Shown here: piece after piece, positions 1 through 10,911 of the stretch
Layout of the letters: every line of letters starts with the position of its first letter
Numbering within the stretch: the first letter of the stretch is position 1
Assembly: GCA_027924585.1 (NCBI GenBank)
Contig: BSBM01000763.1
Coordinates: forward strand, 1,629,001-1,693,000
Length of the DNA stretch: 64,000 bases
Source of the DNA: Larix kaempferi
Lineage: Eukaryota > Streptophyta > Pinopsida > Pinales > Pinaceae
Direction of reading: 5' to 3'
The notes under the pieces: generated by a model
What the model saw: the letters and a program-made list of their open reading frames with translations, nothing else
The model's database searches: none
What the model was told of the DNA's origin: nothing
Position numbers and translations under genes: made by a program

Positions 1-1
1 C

Positions 2-1888
2 TACAGGAGGTTTATTGAGAATTATAGCAGAATTGTTGCCCCCATGTTTGCACTTCTCACAAAAGACAATGAGTTCATATGGACAAGCAACTGCATGTCA
101 GCCTTTGAAAGTCTTAAACAGAAAACCATCACAACACCAATACTTCAAGGACCAAACTGGGAAATTCCATTTCACATTCACACCGATGAATCAGATAAAG
201 CAATCGGATCTGTGCTTGGGCAAGAACAAGACAAGAAACCCTATGCCATATATTATATAAGCAAAAATTTGGCTGGGGCAGAACTCAACTACACAGTCAC
301 AGAGAAAGAATTTCTGGAAGTCATACATGCAATCAACAAATTCAGGCATTACATTACAGGATACCAAAGTTTTATCCATACTGACCACTCAGCGATCAGA
401 TATCTTATGAACAAGCCTAATACAAGTGCAAGAATTATTCGATGGATGCTACTTCTACAGGAATTCGACATCACTATAATAGATAAACCAAGAAAGCATA
501 ATGTCGTAGCAGACTTTTTGTCAAGAGTAACACATGGGACAGATAACGAATTGGTCCAAGATAACTTCCCTGATGAGCACCTTTTTTCCATATCAATAAA
601 AAGTCCATGCTTTGCTGACATAGCAAACTATTTGGTTTCCGGGAAGTTTCCAGAACATTACAGTTATAAAGAAAGGACAAAAGTAATAAGACAAAGTGCC
701 ACATATACATGGATAGAGGGCATGCTTTTTAAACAGGGACCAGATCAAGTACTTAGAAGGTGCATTAGGGAAGATGAGGTACATGACATAATGCATGCCA
801 CCCACAATGAACCCTGTGGAGGACACTACGCTGCAAAAAGGACAGCCTACAAGATCTTGCAAACAGGGTGTTATTGGCCAACACTCCACAGAGATGCTTA
901 TGAGTATGTGTCCCATTGTGACGATTGCCAGAGAATGGGAAAGCCAACACAAAAACAAGAAATGCCACTACACCCACAAATATCTTTAGAAGCATTCGAT
1001 AAGTGGGGATTCGATTTTGTTGGCCCATTCAACCCACAGTCCAATCAAAAGAGCTACATCCTTGTATGCATTGGTTACCTTACAAAATGGACCGAGGTAG
1101 CAACACTGGCTGCTGCAAATGAAACCAGTGTGGCCAAATTATTTACTGAGCAGATCTTTCACATATTTGGGGTGCTAAGAGAAGTAGTTTCGGATCAAGG
1201 ACCACAATTCACATCTAATTTAATTGAAGACTTGATGAAAAGAAACAATGTAAAGCACAAACAGTCATCCTCCTACCACCCTTAAGGAAATGGTCAAGCT
1301 GAGGTAACCAACAAGGAATTAGAAAGAATCTTGACAAAAACTGTCCAAATTCACAAAAGAGATTGGGATGACAGACTTAGTGAAGCAGTCTGGGCTTACA
1401 ATACTACATGGAAAACAACAACAGGATTCACACCTTATGAGCTGGTCTATGGGAAAAAGGTCATGCTACCAATCGAATTTGAAGTAAAAACATTAAGAAT
1501 TGCAGCCGATCTAAATATGAACTTATCAGACATTCAAAAAGAACGCATGATATAGCTAAATCAACTGGATGAACACTGCCAACAAGCACTTACACATACT
1601 GAAATCATCCAACAGCAAAGAAAGAAATGGCATGACCAACATTTGAAGGATAAGAAATTCAAAGAGGGTGATTGGGCACTACTCTACGACTCCAGATTTC
1701 ACACATTCAAAGGGAAGCTAACCACTAGATGGCTTGGACCTTACAGTATATAGAAAATTTATGACAATGGGGCTGTGAGAATTATTACAATTGATGATGA
1801 TGAGTTCCCCATGATCGTGAATGGGCACCACCTAAAACTCTACAAACAACCAAAGTCCAAAGAGGAATTTACACAAGTACTCTACTAG
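2..1888 (+). pseudogene. Ty3/gypsy Pol remnant: RNase H and integrase
   Basis: This is the C-terminal part of a Ty3/gypsy polyprotein, open at the left window edge. In one frame I see the end of the reverse transcriptase (RRFIENYSRIVAP), an RNase H-like domain (HTDESDKAIGSVLGQ, TEKEFLEVI, IHTDHSAIRYL), an HHCC integrase zinc finger (HNEPCGGHY then CDDCQR near 810-940), and an integrase core with D in WGFDFVGPF, D in SDQGPQF and E in GQAEVTNKE. It ends with a C-terminal region containing WLGPYS. Three in-frame stops interrupt it, at 1283-1285 (inside the motif before GNGQAE, where glutamine is usual), 1553-1555 and 1751-1753. The natural stop is at 1886-1888. In life it would degrade RNA in RNA-DNA hybrids and integrate the cDNA. 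This copy cannot make a full product. Family assignment is firm; the exact lineage is not resolved. Confidence 0.93.
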
Positions 1889-2019
1889 CAACAATTGATG
1901 CTGATAGAGAATGCTCCAAAACAGTAAGCTTCAGCACATTTCATGAAAAAAAAACACAAAAAAGAGAGAAAAAAAAGAGAAAACAAAACAAAGGAATAAC
2001 AGAAAGTACAAGGCATCAA

Positions 2020-2260
2020 CCTATTCAAGCGAGCCTGCACAATAATTCAAGCTAGGCTGCCAGCAATTCAGGAGAGCCTGCAAAATATATCAAGCGAGGC
2101 TGCCAATAATTCAGGCAAGGCTGCCATCAATTCATCCAAGAAACAATTTATATCAAGCGAGGTTGCCATCAATTCAAGCGAGCCTGAAAAATAAATCAAA
2201 TGAGGCTGCCATATATTCAAGTGAGGCTGAAAGCAATTCACGCGAGCCAGCCACGTCTAC
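2020..2260 (+). repeat. Degenerate short direct repeats after gypsy pol
   Basis: Just downstream of the integrase end, a motif like TCAAGCGAGCCTGC or TCAAGCGAGGCTGCCA recurs about every 25-35 bases, roughly eight to ten times, with variants GAGCCTGC and GAGGCTGC. It lies in the spacer between pol and the accessory ORF of the same element. No coding role is apparent. It probably arose by local slippage or serves as a cis element, but the sequence does not say which. Confidence 0.7.
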
Positions 2261-2599
2261 ATGCAAAATAAGTCTTCATCTACTACGGAATTCATCAAAG
2301 ACACACCACGCCAACCTTTTTCAAACATATTCAAGAGAGCCTGCAAAGTTATTCAAGGGAGCCAATCAGATCCAACCATGCAATCATCCAAATATAAAGC
2401 ACAATCGCCTGAGTCAAATCAACAACTGGCACAATTTTCAAAAGCACATACTCAGCAAATTCAAAACACGCATTACGAAAAAAGCACCCTACGCACGTAA
2501 CTACTGACATGCAGAAATCAACTACAGACACCGCCAAGATTACTACAAAATCCACCGCGCATGAAAAATGGACCAGCTCATCAATGCAGGTACACATAC

Positions 2600-2680
2600 A
2601 TACCAAGGTAATCTCTAAACGATTTTATTTGATTTTTACGGTAAAACACTTTCCCACAATAGAGTCATTTCTAGTCAGCT
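2600..2680. repeat. Inverted partner of the gypsy A LTR sequence at 5441-5510
   Basis: The stretch around 2641-2670 (GTAAAACACTTTCCCACAAT and beyond) is the reverse complement of 5441-5473 (ATTGTGGGAAAAGTGTTTTAC) with a few mismatches and small gaps. Weaker similarity continues outward on both sides, giving arms of about 70 bp. The right copy lies inside the presumed 3' LTR of the same element. The left copy lies between pol and the accessory ORF, so an inverted LTR fragment appears to precede the accessory ORF. The flanking arms could form a very long stem-loop around the 2.8-kb module. Confidence 0.65.
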
Positions 2681-3069
2681 GAGGACAGCTTCAATTTCAA
2701 ATCGGCGGCATGGTGGAATGACCTTCATAACTCATGATTGCTACCAAATTCCCGTCACCCTCAGCAAATCATGATCGCAACCTTCATCAAAGGAAGTACA
2801 AAGGTCGATCATAAGAATGCAGAGATCAATCATGAAAGATAGGGGATTAGAAGTGGCAAGTACAGGTATGATGAAAAGAATAGGTGCAGAAAGGCAGTGA
2901 ATTTGGGTGCAGCATATTCCATGATTTTGCATATAAGTAACCACCCGGAATTCCCGAGAAGCAACCACCATTGCATTCATTGAGCCCATAGGCAGAGCCC
3001 GACCAAGTTAAAAGTATAAAACTACATCCCAAAGCCCTGGTCTGTCTGGTTATAGATAAGATTCGAAAA

Positions 3070-5352
3070 ATGACGAAGGGTTTTAAAAAGAGTGAACCAG
3101 AAGATCACAGTGCCATTTATCAAATCCCGAGAGTCCTGCAAATCATTCACAACTCAGGCTGGATGCCATTTATCCTTGGACTGAGAGGATACCACACAGG
3201 GGTAGCCTAGGAGTTCGCAAGAAACTTCAAGCATATAAAAGATGAACAGTATGTCACCCGGGTGAAGGGGTTAAGCATAAAAGTGGATGAGGACATGATA
3301 GCCAAACACAATGGTCTTCCAATGGGCCTGCATTGGAGCATCAACGACCGGGAGGCAAACCACACAGCAAAAGCAGCATTCTTTGAGCATGGAGAAGTTT
3401 ATGATGAGGACAAAAATGGAGTCAAGAGACCCTCCATGCCAGCACCATGGGATGAAATGGCCGCAATTGTCCTAAGGTATATTACATGCACTGGAAGATT
3501 AAGCTATGTTCCCATTTTCCATTTTCGTATTTTAGAGCTTCTCAGGCACAGAAGTCACATTTCATCAAACAACAATATTAGCATTCCATTTTTCCTACTC
3601 CAATCCCTAGCAAAGATGAGCAGGAAGGTGGCTAAGGGAAAAGACGATGCTTTGGCCCATCATGGGCTGATCAAACTAATAGTTGGTGAGGAGCTAAAAG
3701 CTCAGATTCTAGAGCTCTCCTGGGAGGAGTTCATTGTGGTATTTGCTGAGGACGTTCAGAGAATGAGGACTACACCCTTGCCACCTGAATCAAAAAGTAA
3801 GACCACCTCTGTATCAGGGGCAAAATGAAAAATTGACTTGGACAGTGTGGCCGACACCTTGGTCAAAATAAAACACTCCAAAGAGGACTCCCCCAAATCA
3901 GAACCAGATATTCCTACCAGTAGTCAGGGGTCGAAGAGGCGCAGCAAGAGATTCACATAGGTATCTCAAATCCGAGTCTCCAAGGAGAAAGAAAGGGAAC
4001 CCAGCCCCCTGATTACCAATGTGTCTGATGATGACATTGATCCTTTTATAGATCAAAAGGATCCCACTACGGATGAAGAAGAGGACGAAGAAGAAAAAGA
4101 AGAAGAGGATGAAGAAGAGAAAGGGAACGAAGAGGAAAAATAGGATACGGAAGAAGAGATGGATAAAGGAGAAGGGCAGAGCTTATAGGAGCAAGGTAAC
4201 TTTCAGGAAAACCCTCCAGAACCTAATGAAGACCCCGAGGTCATTTCCCAGCTCGCTGAAGCACGAGCAGAATTGGAAAGGCTCAGAAATGAGTTGGCAA
4301 CATTAAGAATTCGGCCAGGAAGCCAGGCCACACCTCCCCCACTCTCAGCCGAGAAGACACAAATCCTAAAGATGCACCATGCAGAAGAGCTCCGGGTGGC
4401 CAAACAGAAGAATTTAGAGCTACAAGAAAATTTGGCCGAAGCACAGAGCAAATTGGCAAGGAAGGACCAGGAAATTATCAAAATTAAGGATGTTCTTACG
4501 ACTACTATCAACATATATGATAAAATGAGTGACCTCAGACCACCATCGACGGTCTATGCAGTTTATTTACAAGAAAAATGGGGCGAATTCCAGCTTCAGA
4601 GATTGAAGAAAGATCTCCCTATAGAGGTAAGCACTCCTAAGGAATTTATTGATGCATCATTGAACTCCACAGAGCTGGAGAAAGACCGATTGAGTGAGTT
4701 CTTCTTGCACAATTTCGTAGTTTCTGGCTCGCCCAACTGGTCACCAAACCCATATGTGGGTGATTTCCAGTTAAGGGCATTGCGTTCGTGGATGAACCAT
4801 GAAATTGAGCGAGCCCAGGACTATCATCTCTATGTGGCATCCAAATGGAAAACTCCATTAATGATCAGACCTGAGCCCACTCACCCTGAGGGAATAATTT
4901 ATAATCACAGGATCCTCACTCAAGACGAGGAGCTGATACCCATTCTCCTCGCAAAACAACAGGAGGCGGTGAGTCACTTCGACATTACACTCTGCAGCAC
5001 GCAAAAGGAAGTTGATGAGTCCATCAGGGAAAGGCAGAGCAGGGTGGCAAATGATCTAAAACGAAAAGAACTCCACTCTCCCCTCAGGCTTAAGGATGCT
5101 CTCTTCAAAACCATACTCTATAAAGAATCCCTGGCAAGAAACCAACTAAGGTGGATTGGGATGAGATTGAATCCTCTATTCTTTCTTTCCCCAGTCCTCA
5201 AGGAACAGATTAATGAAGAGGAGGAGAGGAAGACATGGGCCAGGGAGGATCAGAATTTTGGGTATCTCAGACAGGCAGGGGCACCTAAGGTGGCAGCATG
5301 GGATATCAGGGAGGTCATTGAAGAAAGGAACAGGTCACCCAAGGATGGGTGA
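3070..5352 (+). pseudogene. Gypsy A accessory ORF, unknown function
   Basis: A single frame from ATG 3070 to TGA 5352 would encode about 760 residues and is broken by stops at 3208, 3826, 3958, 4141 and 4186. The N-terminal third is globular. It contains PFFLLQSLAKMSRKV and HHGLIKLIV, which loosely resemble plant transposon-associated or mobile-domain proteins. A very acidic Glu/Asp/Lys stretch (about 4064-4200) follows, then a coiled-coil-like segment rich in Glu, Leu, Arg and Ala (about 4250-4500). A second globular region (about 4540-5340) has no motif I recognise. The ORF lies downstream of pol and just before a polypurine tract, the place where some plant gypsy lineages carry extra ORFs. 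I cannot assign a function. A Gag-like or envelope-like role would be guesswork, and I see no clear membrane segment. Confidence 0.7.
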
Positions 5353-5360
5353 ATCCTTCA

Positions 5361-5553
5361 AGTAGGGGAGAGAATAATGGGTCCATTTTTTAGGTATTTT
5401 GATAACCCTTTTTCCACAGTTCGGCTCAAGCAATGGTAACGAAATGCACTCAATTGTGGGAAAAGTGTTTTACTTTAATGATTTAATGAAATTGTTTTTA
5501 TGATTAATATTGTATGTTAGAATGCGTATCGATTAAACTGATTATATGGAAAC
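5361..5553 (+). mobile_element. Gypsy A polypurine tract and start of 3' LTR
   Basis: The purine-rich run AGTAGGGGAGAGAA at 5361-5374 follows the accessory ORF stop and looks like the plus-strand priming polypurine tract. The LTR should begin within a few bases of it, but no confident TG start can be fixed because the 5' LTR lies outside the window. The LTR is cut at 5553 by copia element B and resumes at 14151. Confidence 0.6.
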
Positions 5554-6228
5554 TGTTAACTTTTTAGAATTTACTTCAATCTAATATAGGATCTTAACTG
5601 AGAGAACAACATGTACAGCAAATCTATAGCATATCAATCATAGACACAATAATGCAAGCACACAAGAGACACAGAGTTTACTTGGGGAAAACCATAAAGG
5701 TGAAAAACCCCAATAACTTCCTCAGAGATAGATAGAGCAATGATACAACCAGAATACAAGATATAGTCTTCTCCTAGTAGCAGAGCCTCCTCCTCCACAA
5801 GTGCACCACTCTCCAAAGTGTGAGTGAGAGAATAGAATGTGTGAAATGAGAGAGACACACTAACTTGACTTGACCTTTACTCAACTAGGTCGGCCTCAAC
5901 TTAACCACTTAACATAATGTTGACTGGGCCGACCCCCACTAGGGTGGTCTAATAACCCTTTGACCCACATGACCGACCCCCAATAGGGTGGTCTAATAAC
6001 CCTTTGACCCACATGACTTATACAGGGCCGACCCCAACAAGGTGGTCTAATAACCCATCAAGTATAAGTTACGGCACTTACAATATAAATGACGACACTT
6101 CCGTATAGAGGAATAATAACATCTCTATAGGAATACAACCACTTCCATCTAGATGAATAATAACATCTATATATGAATACAATATAAATATATGTGAAAT
6201 ACATTCCAAAGTTACATATACATCAACA
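5554..6228 (-). repeat. Copia B 3' LTR
   Basis: On the minus strand it begins TGTTGATGTATATG and ends TTAACA. Next to it on the interior side (6229-6241) the minus strand reads AAGAGGGAG, a typical copia polypurine tract. It is near-identical over its whole length to 13471-14145, with scattered substitutions that mark time since insertion. It contains internal repeats of a GGGTGGTCTAATAACCC motif near 5940-6050. Confidence 0.92.
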
Positions 6229-6479
6229 CTCCCTCTTAACTAGGAAGGTATTTCTCGACATAGGTCTTCTAGCACAAGTCATCTTCTCTGGATCATCGTC
6301 ACTGGATAATCGTCATTGAGTCATCATCATCATCACTGCTGCTGCTATCTCAATCAATCTCTGAATCTACTCGTCATAGGAAGTTCTACAGAGCTAGTCC
6401 TTTTTCATACTGGATGTAGGCCCACCACCTGCAGGTCTTCGTCATCACTGGCCATACTGTGGAATCTTCAAGACTTATT

Positions 6480-7068
6480 ACATGCGTCACAAAACCTGGC
6501 TGCAGCAGCCCAGGCTATTACGAGCACACAGCTCTACCTGTCAGGTCTCCTAGGAGCACATTACATGTGACCCATCACAAAACCTAGCTGAAGCATCCCA
6601 GGCTGTTACGAGCACACAGCTCTACCTGTCGGATCTCCCAGGAGCACATTACATGTGATCTCACCACAAAACCTCGCTGAAGCATCCCAGGTTGTTACAA
6701 GCACACAGCTCTACCTGTCGGATCTCCCAGGAGCACATTATATGTGGTCCACCACAAAACCTGGCTGAAGCATCTGAGGCCTTTTTCATCCTGTCCAGAT
6801 CTCCCAGGAGCAAATTACATGTGGTCATGGCAAAACCTGGCTGAAGCATCTGAGGCCTTTTTCATCCTGTCCAGATCTCCCAGGAGCAAATTACATGCCA
6901 TAGGACAAAACCTCGTAAGAGCATCTCAGTATGTTACGGGTACACAACTCCGACTTGAAGATCTCCCAGGGCACAAATTATATGTCCTCCCAGAGCAATG
7001 TCTTGAAAGAGCATCCCAGGCTATTACGGGTACACAACTCCGACCTATAGGATCTCCCAGACATTCTC
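6480..7068. repeat. Tandem array, about seven units of 75-89 bp
   Basis: Units begin near 6488, 6576, 6665, 6753, 6829, 6904 and 6993. Each contains CAAAACCTGGCTGAAGCATC followed by a segment ending in GATCTCCCAGGAGCACATTA or close variants. The first three or four are 88-89 bp; two in the middle are about 75 bp and nearly identical to each other. The array lies between the RNase H end and the polypurine tract of copia B, a place where most copia elements have only a short spacer. Confidence 0.85.
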
Positions 7069-7189
7069 ATCTGCACTCTCATCTGCACAACCTGATCCAC
7101 GGCCACAAAGTATCATCCTAATACTCACCATACATCATCCTAATGTACACATGATCATCCTGATCATCATCACTGCAACATCCTGTTGC

Positions 7190-7600
7190 ATGTCATCTGG
7201 AGAAGCTCATCATCCACGATCATCCTGATCATACAATGCATCCACCTGATGCATACCAAGTATCTACCTGATACATATCATCATACATGATCTACCTGAT
7301 CATACAATGTATCCACCTGATACATACACAGATACATGATCCACACAATGTATCCACCTGATACATATCAACATACATGATCTCAGTATCCACCTGATAC
7401 ATATACAGATACATGGTCCAAGCATCCAACATGATGCATATACAAAATACATACAAATGATCCAACATGATGCATACATACATAAATGATTCAACTGATC
7501 ATATCCAGCATCCAACATGATGCATATATATATAAATGATCCAACTGATCATAACAAGCATCCAACATGATGCATATATACATATACAGAGTAGTAACTG
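7190..7600. repeat. Degenerate repeats of TATCCACCTGATACATA type
   Basis: Short blocks such as TATCCACCTGATACATA and ATCCAACATGATGCATATA recur with spacing of about 40-60 bases, mixed with ATACATGATC-type sequence. Many blocks are partly self-complementary (TGATGCATA and TATATACATATA). The tract continues the repeat-filled 3' region of copia B. Confidence 0.7.
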
Positions 7601-7724
7601 GAGCATCGTCCTGATCCTCATCATCCATGATCCTCCTATTCATCATAGCATCGTCCTCTTCAGATCATCTCATCATCCACGAATCACAGCCCAGATGCAC
7701 ATCATCCAGCATTTACACCACCGA

Positions 7725-7870
7725 CATGGGAGAACACATCTACCACCATTCGGGGAAGGCTCCAGCCCTTACTTTTTCACCATGGGAGAACACATCTACC
7801 ACCATGTGAAAAATGGCTCAGCAATTACATCACGACCAAGGGAGAACATATCAACCATGTCAGAAAAGCT
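7725..7870. repeat. Three degenerate repeats of about 55-60 bp
   Basis: GGGAGAACACATCTACCACC appears near 7728 and 7782, and a diverged form, GGGAGAACATATCAACCA, near 7840, each followed by related sequence. These are part of the same repeat-rich 3' region of copia B, close to the end of the RNase H remnant. Confidence 0.65.
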
Positions 7871-7897
7871 CATGTGCATCTGCATCTTTCGGACTCA

Positions 7898-8990
7898 TCA
7901 CTTCCCTTTGGAAGGAACCTTGATCTGAAGTGCACCAAGCCTCTCTCTGAAGTAATCAAACTGCACTCTGGCCAACGGCTTGGTCAATACATCTGCAACT
8001 TGCTCATCCGTCGCAACATACTCTGCTTCGGCTGTACTCAGTGCTACGCAGGACTGCTTCCTGCTAAACCAAGAGATCACACCTAATCCCATACTAAAGC
8101 AACACCCAGAAGTGCTCTTCCTATCTGTAGCACTGCATGCCCAATCTGAATCAACATAACCCTGCAGGTTAAACTTTTGATTCGCATCATACTTGAGCCC
8201 ATAATCAATCGGATCAGATGGAGCATCACTCAGAAGCTTCAGATTTGATTCCATAGGTGTGGCCATAGCCTTGCAGTCCATCATCCCAAACCTCTTCAGG
8301 ATCTCTACTGCATACTTCCCTTGTCCAAGGAAGATTCCATCTACACTCTGCCACACCTTCATGCCAAAAACAAATAGTGCATCATCCCCAAGTTCTTCAA
8401 CTCGAACTCGGCAGCAAGCTTCCACTGCATGTCGGCAATCAATCTATCCTCACCTGTTACGAACAGGTCATCCATATACAAAAGTAGTATCACTAGATTT
8501 CCTTCCTCAACCTTGTAGTAAAGTTTGGAATCCACTTTACTCTTGGTAAAGCCCAAACTGGATAGAAAGATGTCTATCCTACCATACCAAGTTCTACACA
8601 TATATGACTCCCTGTCATGTGTCTCAGAACCAAGTGGCTTCTCCACATACACTTCTTCTTCAACTACACCATTCAAGAAGGCTGTCTTGAAATCCATCTG
8701 GGGTATCTTCCACTTCATCACTGCAGCCAGAGCAAGTACGGATCTAATGGAAGTGTATCTGGCTACAGGAGCAAAAGTCTCTATTCTACCACCTGCAGCA
8801 TGTTTGATCTTGTAGATCCTCTTGGAAGTCACTACAGACTACCCTTTGTGACTGCATCCCAAACATCTTCATGATCGACTGGTACTCCTCAATCATGGCA
8901 TTCTTCCCAAATCTAGGGAACTTCAATATCTTCAATATTTTCAATAGATAACTTTGTTGCTTAACAAATGTTGTAGTCCTTCTTTTGTAG
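7898..8990 (-). pseudogene. Copia B reverse transcriptase and RNase H remnant
   Basis: Reading on the minus strand, a poorly preserved RT start (NAMIEEYQSIMK near 8885) leads to APVARYTSIRSVLALAA, QMDFKTAFLNGVVEEEVYVEKP and the catalytic YMDD box (LLLYMDDLFVTGED). About a dozen residues normally containing ALYGLKQAP are missing before WYGRID. A frameshift lies near 8375. The RNase H half shows GYVDSDWACSATDRKSTSG and ALSTAEAEYVAT, then jumps to DEQVADVLTKPLA. About 60-70 residues, including the usual CDNQS and KHIEI motifs, are therefore deleted. The product would copy RNA into cDNA in an intact element; this one is dead. The copia assignment is certain. Confidence 0.93.
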
Positions 8991-9010
8991 GTGATGGTAT
9001 ACGATCTTTC

Positions 9011-9412
9011 CTACACAACAAGTTAAATTGCATGATTAGAAAACATCTCATAGTTTTCAGAACAAATTCTTACACATAAAGAAATATGTCATACAGTCAT
9101 GCAATTATCTTAGCCAATGCTTCAATACATCATTTATCCATATTCCATAACTTTCTAGATGCCTTCCAATCTCTACCAGAACATTGTTAAGAGTGTGCAC
9201 AACTCCTAACATGTCAGCAAAGAGGTTTCATTCTAGATAAGTAGCAATGGAATGTTGTACAGTGCCATAGGCCACTTACCCATGTATATTAGTAGTATAC
9301 TGTTCATCAATGTAGCTATTCTAATATGCATAATACACAACCTAATTCTAGGAACATAAGCATATACATCATTGAATAACATTATGTAAGAAATGACAAT
9401 TCAAATACTTAT
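9011..9412 (-). other. Intron-like segment in copia B, shared with copia F
   Basis: On the minus strand this 402-base, stop-rich stretch ends in TTTAACTTGTTGTGTAG before GAAAGATCG, a good match to a plant 3' splice site. It begins at AAAG followed by ATAAGTATTT, a near-donor whose first intron base is A and not G. A homologous stretch with the same borders lies on the plus strand at 52423-52850 in copia F. It sits between the linker after Gag and the RT start. It could instead be an old shared insertion. Confidence 0.4.
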
Positions 9413-9434
9413 CTTTGTTTGGTTGCTAGGTGGA

Positions 9435-10911
9435 TGTTGGAGCCAAGGCCGCAGCTATGGGGAAAGCTGCGAATTTTGAGGAAAAAGCACAAGTATGGAA
9501 GAGAAAGTGCTAAGTTTTGAATAAGCGCCAATTTTGGGACAGAAGAAGACGGTGCGCAGTACGGTGCCAGATGGATAATCTCAGCGCAGATTACGGACCG
9601 AAAATCGCGGAGCTCGCGCGCACGTCAGAAGAGAATGAAGGCTGAATAGAAAGCCCAGCTACCACAATCAATGAAGCAATGGAGTAGAGGGATCAGCTAC
9701 CCTCATTTAAGGCTAAGTACAGAAGTTATGGTTGCTCGGATCAAGGAGGAGCAACGGACCAAAGCATTGAAGGCGAAGGACGAGGCACCCATACCCGTAA
9801 GCTGCGCCGGAATTCATGGAGCCTGCAGGAAGCGGCGACATGACTGCAAGCGGCGCCTACAGTACACCTAGCCATGTGCGTGGTTAGGGTTTTTAGGGAT
9901 TACTGCTGGGAAAGGCCCACAGTTTTGTAAAGGTGCGACCGCCATGGCCACCTATATATATGTATAATTGTGAAGGGTAGATGTTAGTTGGTTAGTCAGT
10001 TAGCTAAGCATATGGGTAAGCTAGCTAAGATAGTAGACCCTGGATGTAAGAAGGATAGATCGAGTTGATCATCCTCTGTTGTGATCTTGTTGACTGTTTT
10101 CTACCGTGTTGCTAGAAAACAGGAGTTAGAGCTGGTTAGCAGTGAAGCTAATCCTTGAGTTGCAGACAGTCAGAGTCGACGTCTGAACTATTGTAATCTC
10201 TGAAGGAGAAGAGAATAGATCGAGAGAAGGGCTCCCAGCTGTGTGCGTGGAGTTTCCTGGAAAGATCTAAGGCTGCAGCTGTGTGCGCAGCATATTGTAT
10301 AAGTCTATCATTTTCTGGTTAATATAAGATACTCCCGTGGGTGTGGTTTTCCCCGTGGAGGTGGACTTCATATTTCTCATTGTTGCGATGTTATGATTGA
10401 AGTGATTGCCTATTTTAAGTCTACTAACAGCAAATACAGGAACGTTGCATTATCTGTATGAGTGTGTTGAGTGAGTTCTTAAAGCTTTCTTGGGAGTTAT
10501 AATCGTTTAAGGGTCGAAGGAATCGGTAAGTTACGTTGTCGTAGCGACAGGAGAATGTGTTGCTGCGACGGGCGCACTAGCTAAGCAACGCTTAGAATAT
10601 CGGCGCAGAGGACAATAGGTCCTAGCGCAGGAGTGGAAGTACCGCGCAGCTCAGCCGCCAGCAGAAGCCTGAGCGCTGTTGCGCTCGTAAGTCTGGAAGG
10701 GCCAGACAGTCACCTTTGAGGAATCGCCAAGGAGGAAAGAACAGTCTCTGCGTCGCCCGGGTTAAGGAAACCTGATTCCTTAGCCCCCCCATAGCCACTT
10801 CGGGTGAGACCTCGAGCTGTCGCGCAGCTCGTTGCCGAGAGGGCCAGTGCACCAAGGGGTTTTGTTGCTGCGCTTCATTAAAACCCGGGTCTGTCCAAAA
10901 AGCAGCCAACA
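9435..10911 (+). mobile_element. Solo LTR, 1477 bp, inserted in copia B
   Basis: The segment begins TGTTGG and ends CCAACA, a perfect six-base terminal inverted repeat. It is flanked on both sides by GTGGA (9430-9434 and 10912-10916), a perfect 5-bp target duplication. Removing it restores continuity with the homologous copia sequence near 52400. A TATA-like CTATATATATGTATAA at 9952-9967 suggests LTR promoter structure on the plus strand. It is richer in GC and CpG than its surroundings, especially at 10550-10900. No coding region or second LTR is present, so the interior was lost by LTR-LTR recombination. The parent family is unknown; length and ends suit a gypsy LTR. Confidence 0.88.

Noticed and set aside
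2163-2507. Open frame of 114 codons in the gypsy A spacer
   Set aside because: It overlaps the short-repeat tract, has low-complexity composition and lies in the spacer between recognised domains, with no motif.
5634-5858. Matching 74-codon frames at 5634-5858 and 13551-13775 (minus)
   Set aside because: Their similarity is explained by lying at the same place in the two LTRs of copia B. They are not separate genes.
6480-7068. Possible CRISPR-like array
   Set aside because: The repeats are continuous degenerate tandem units without unique spacers, and the DNA is plant retrotransposon sequence.
7292-7518. Tyr/Cys/Met-rich minus-strand frames
   Set aside because: They are translations of the TATCCACCTGATACATA repeats with no independent support.
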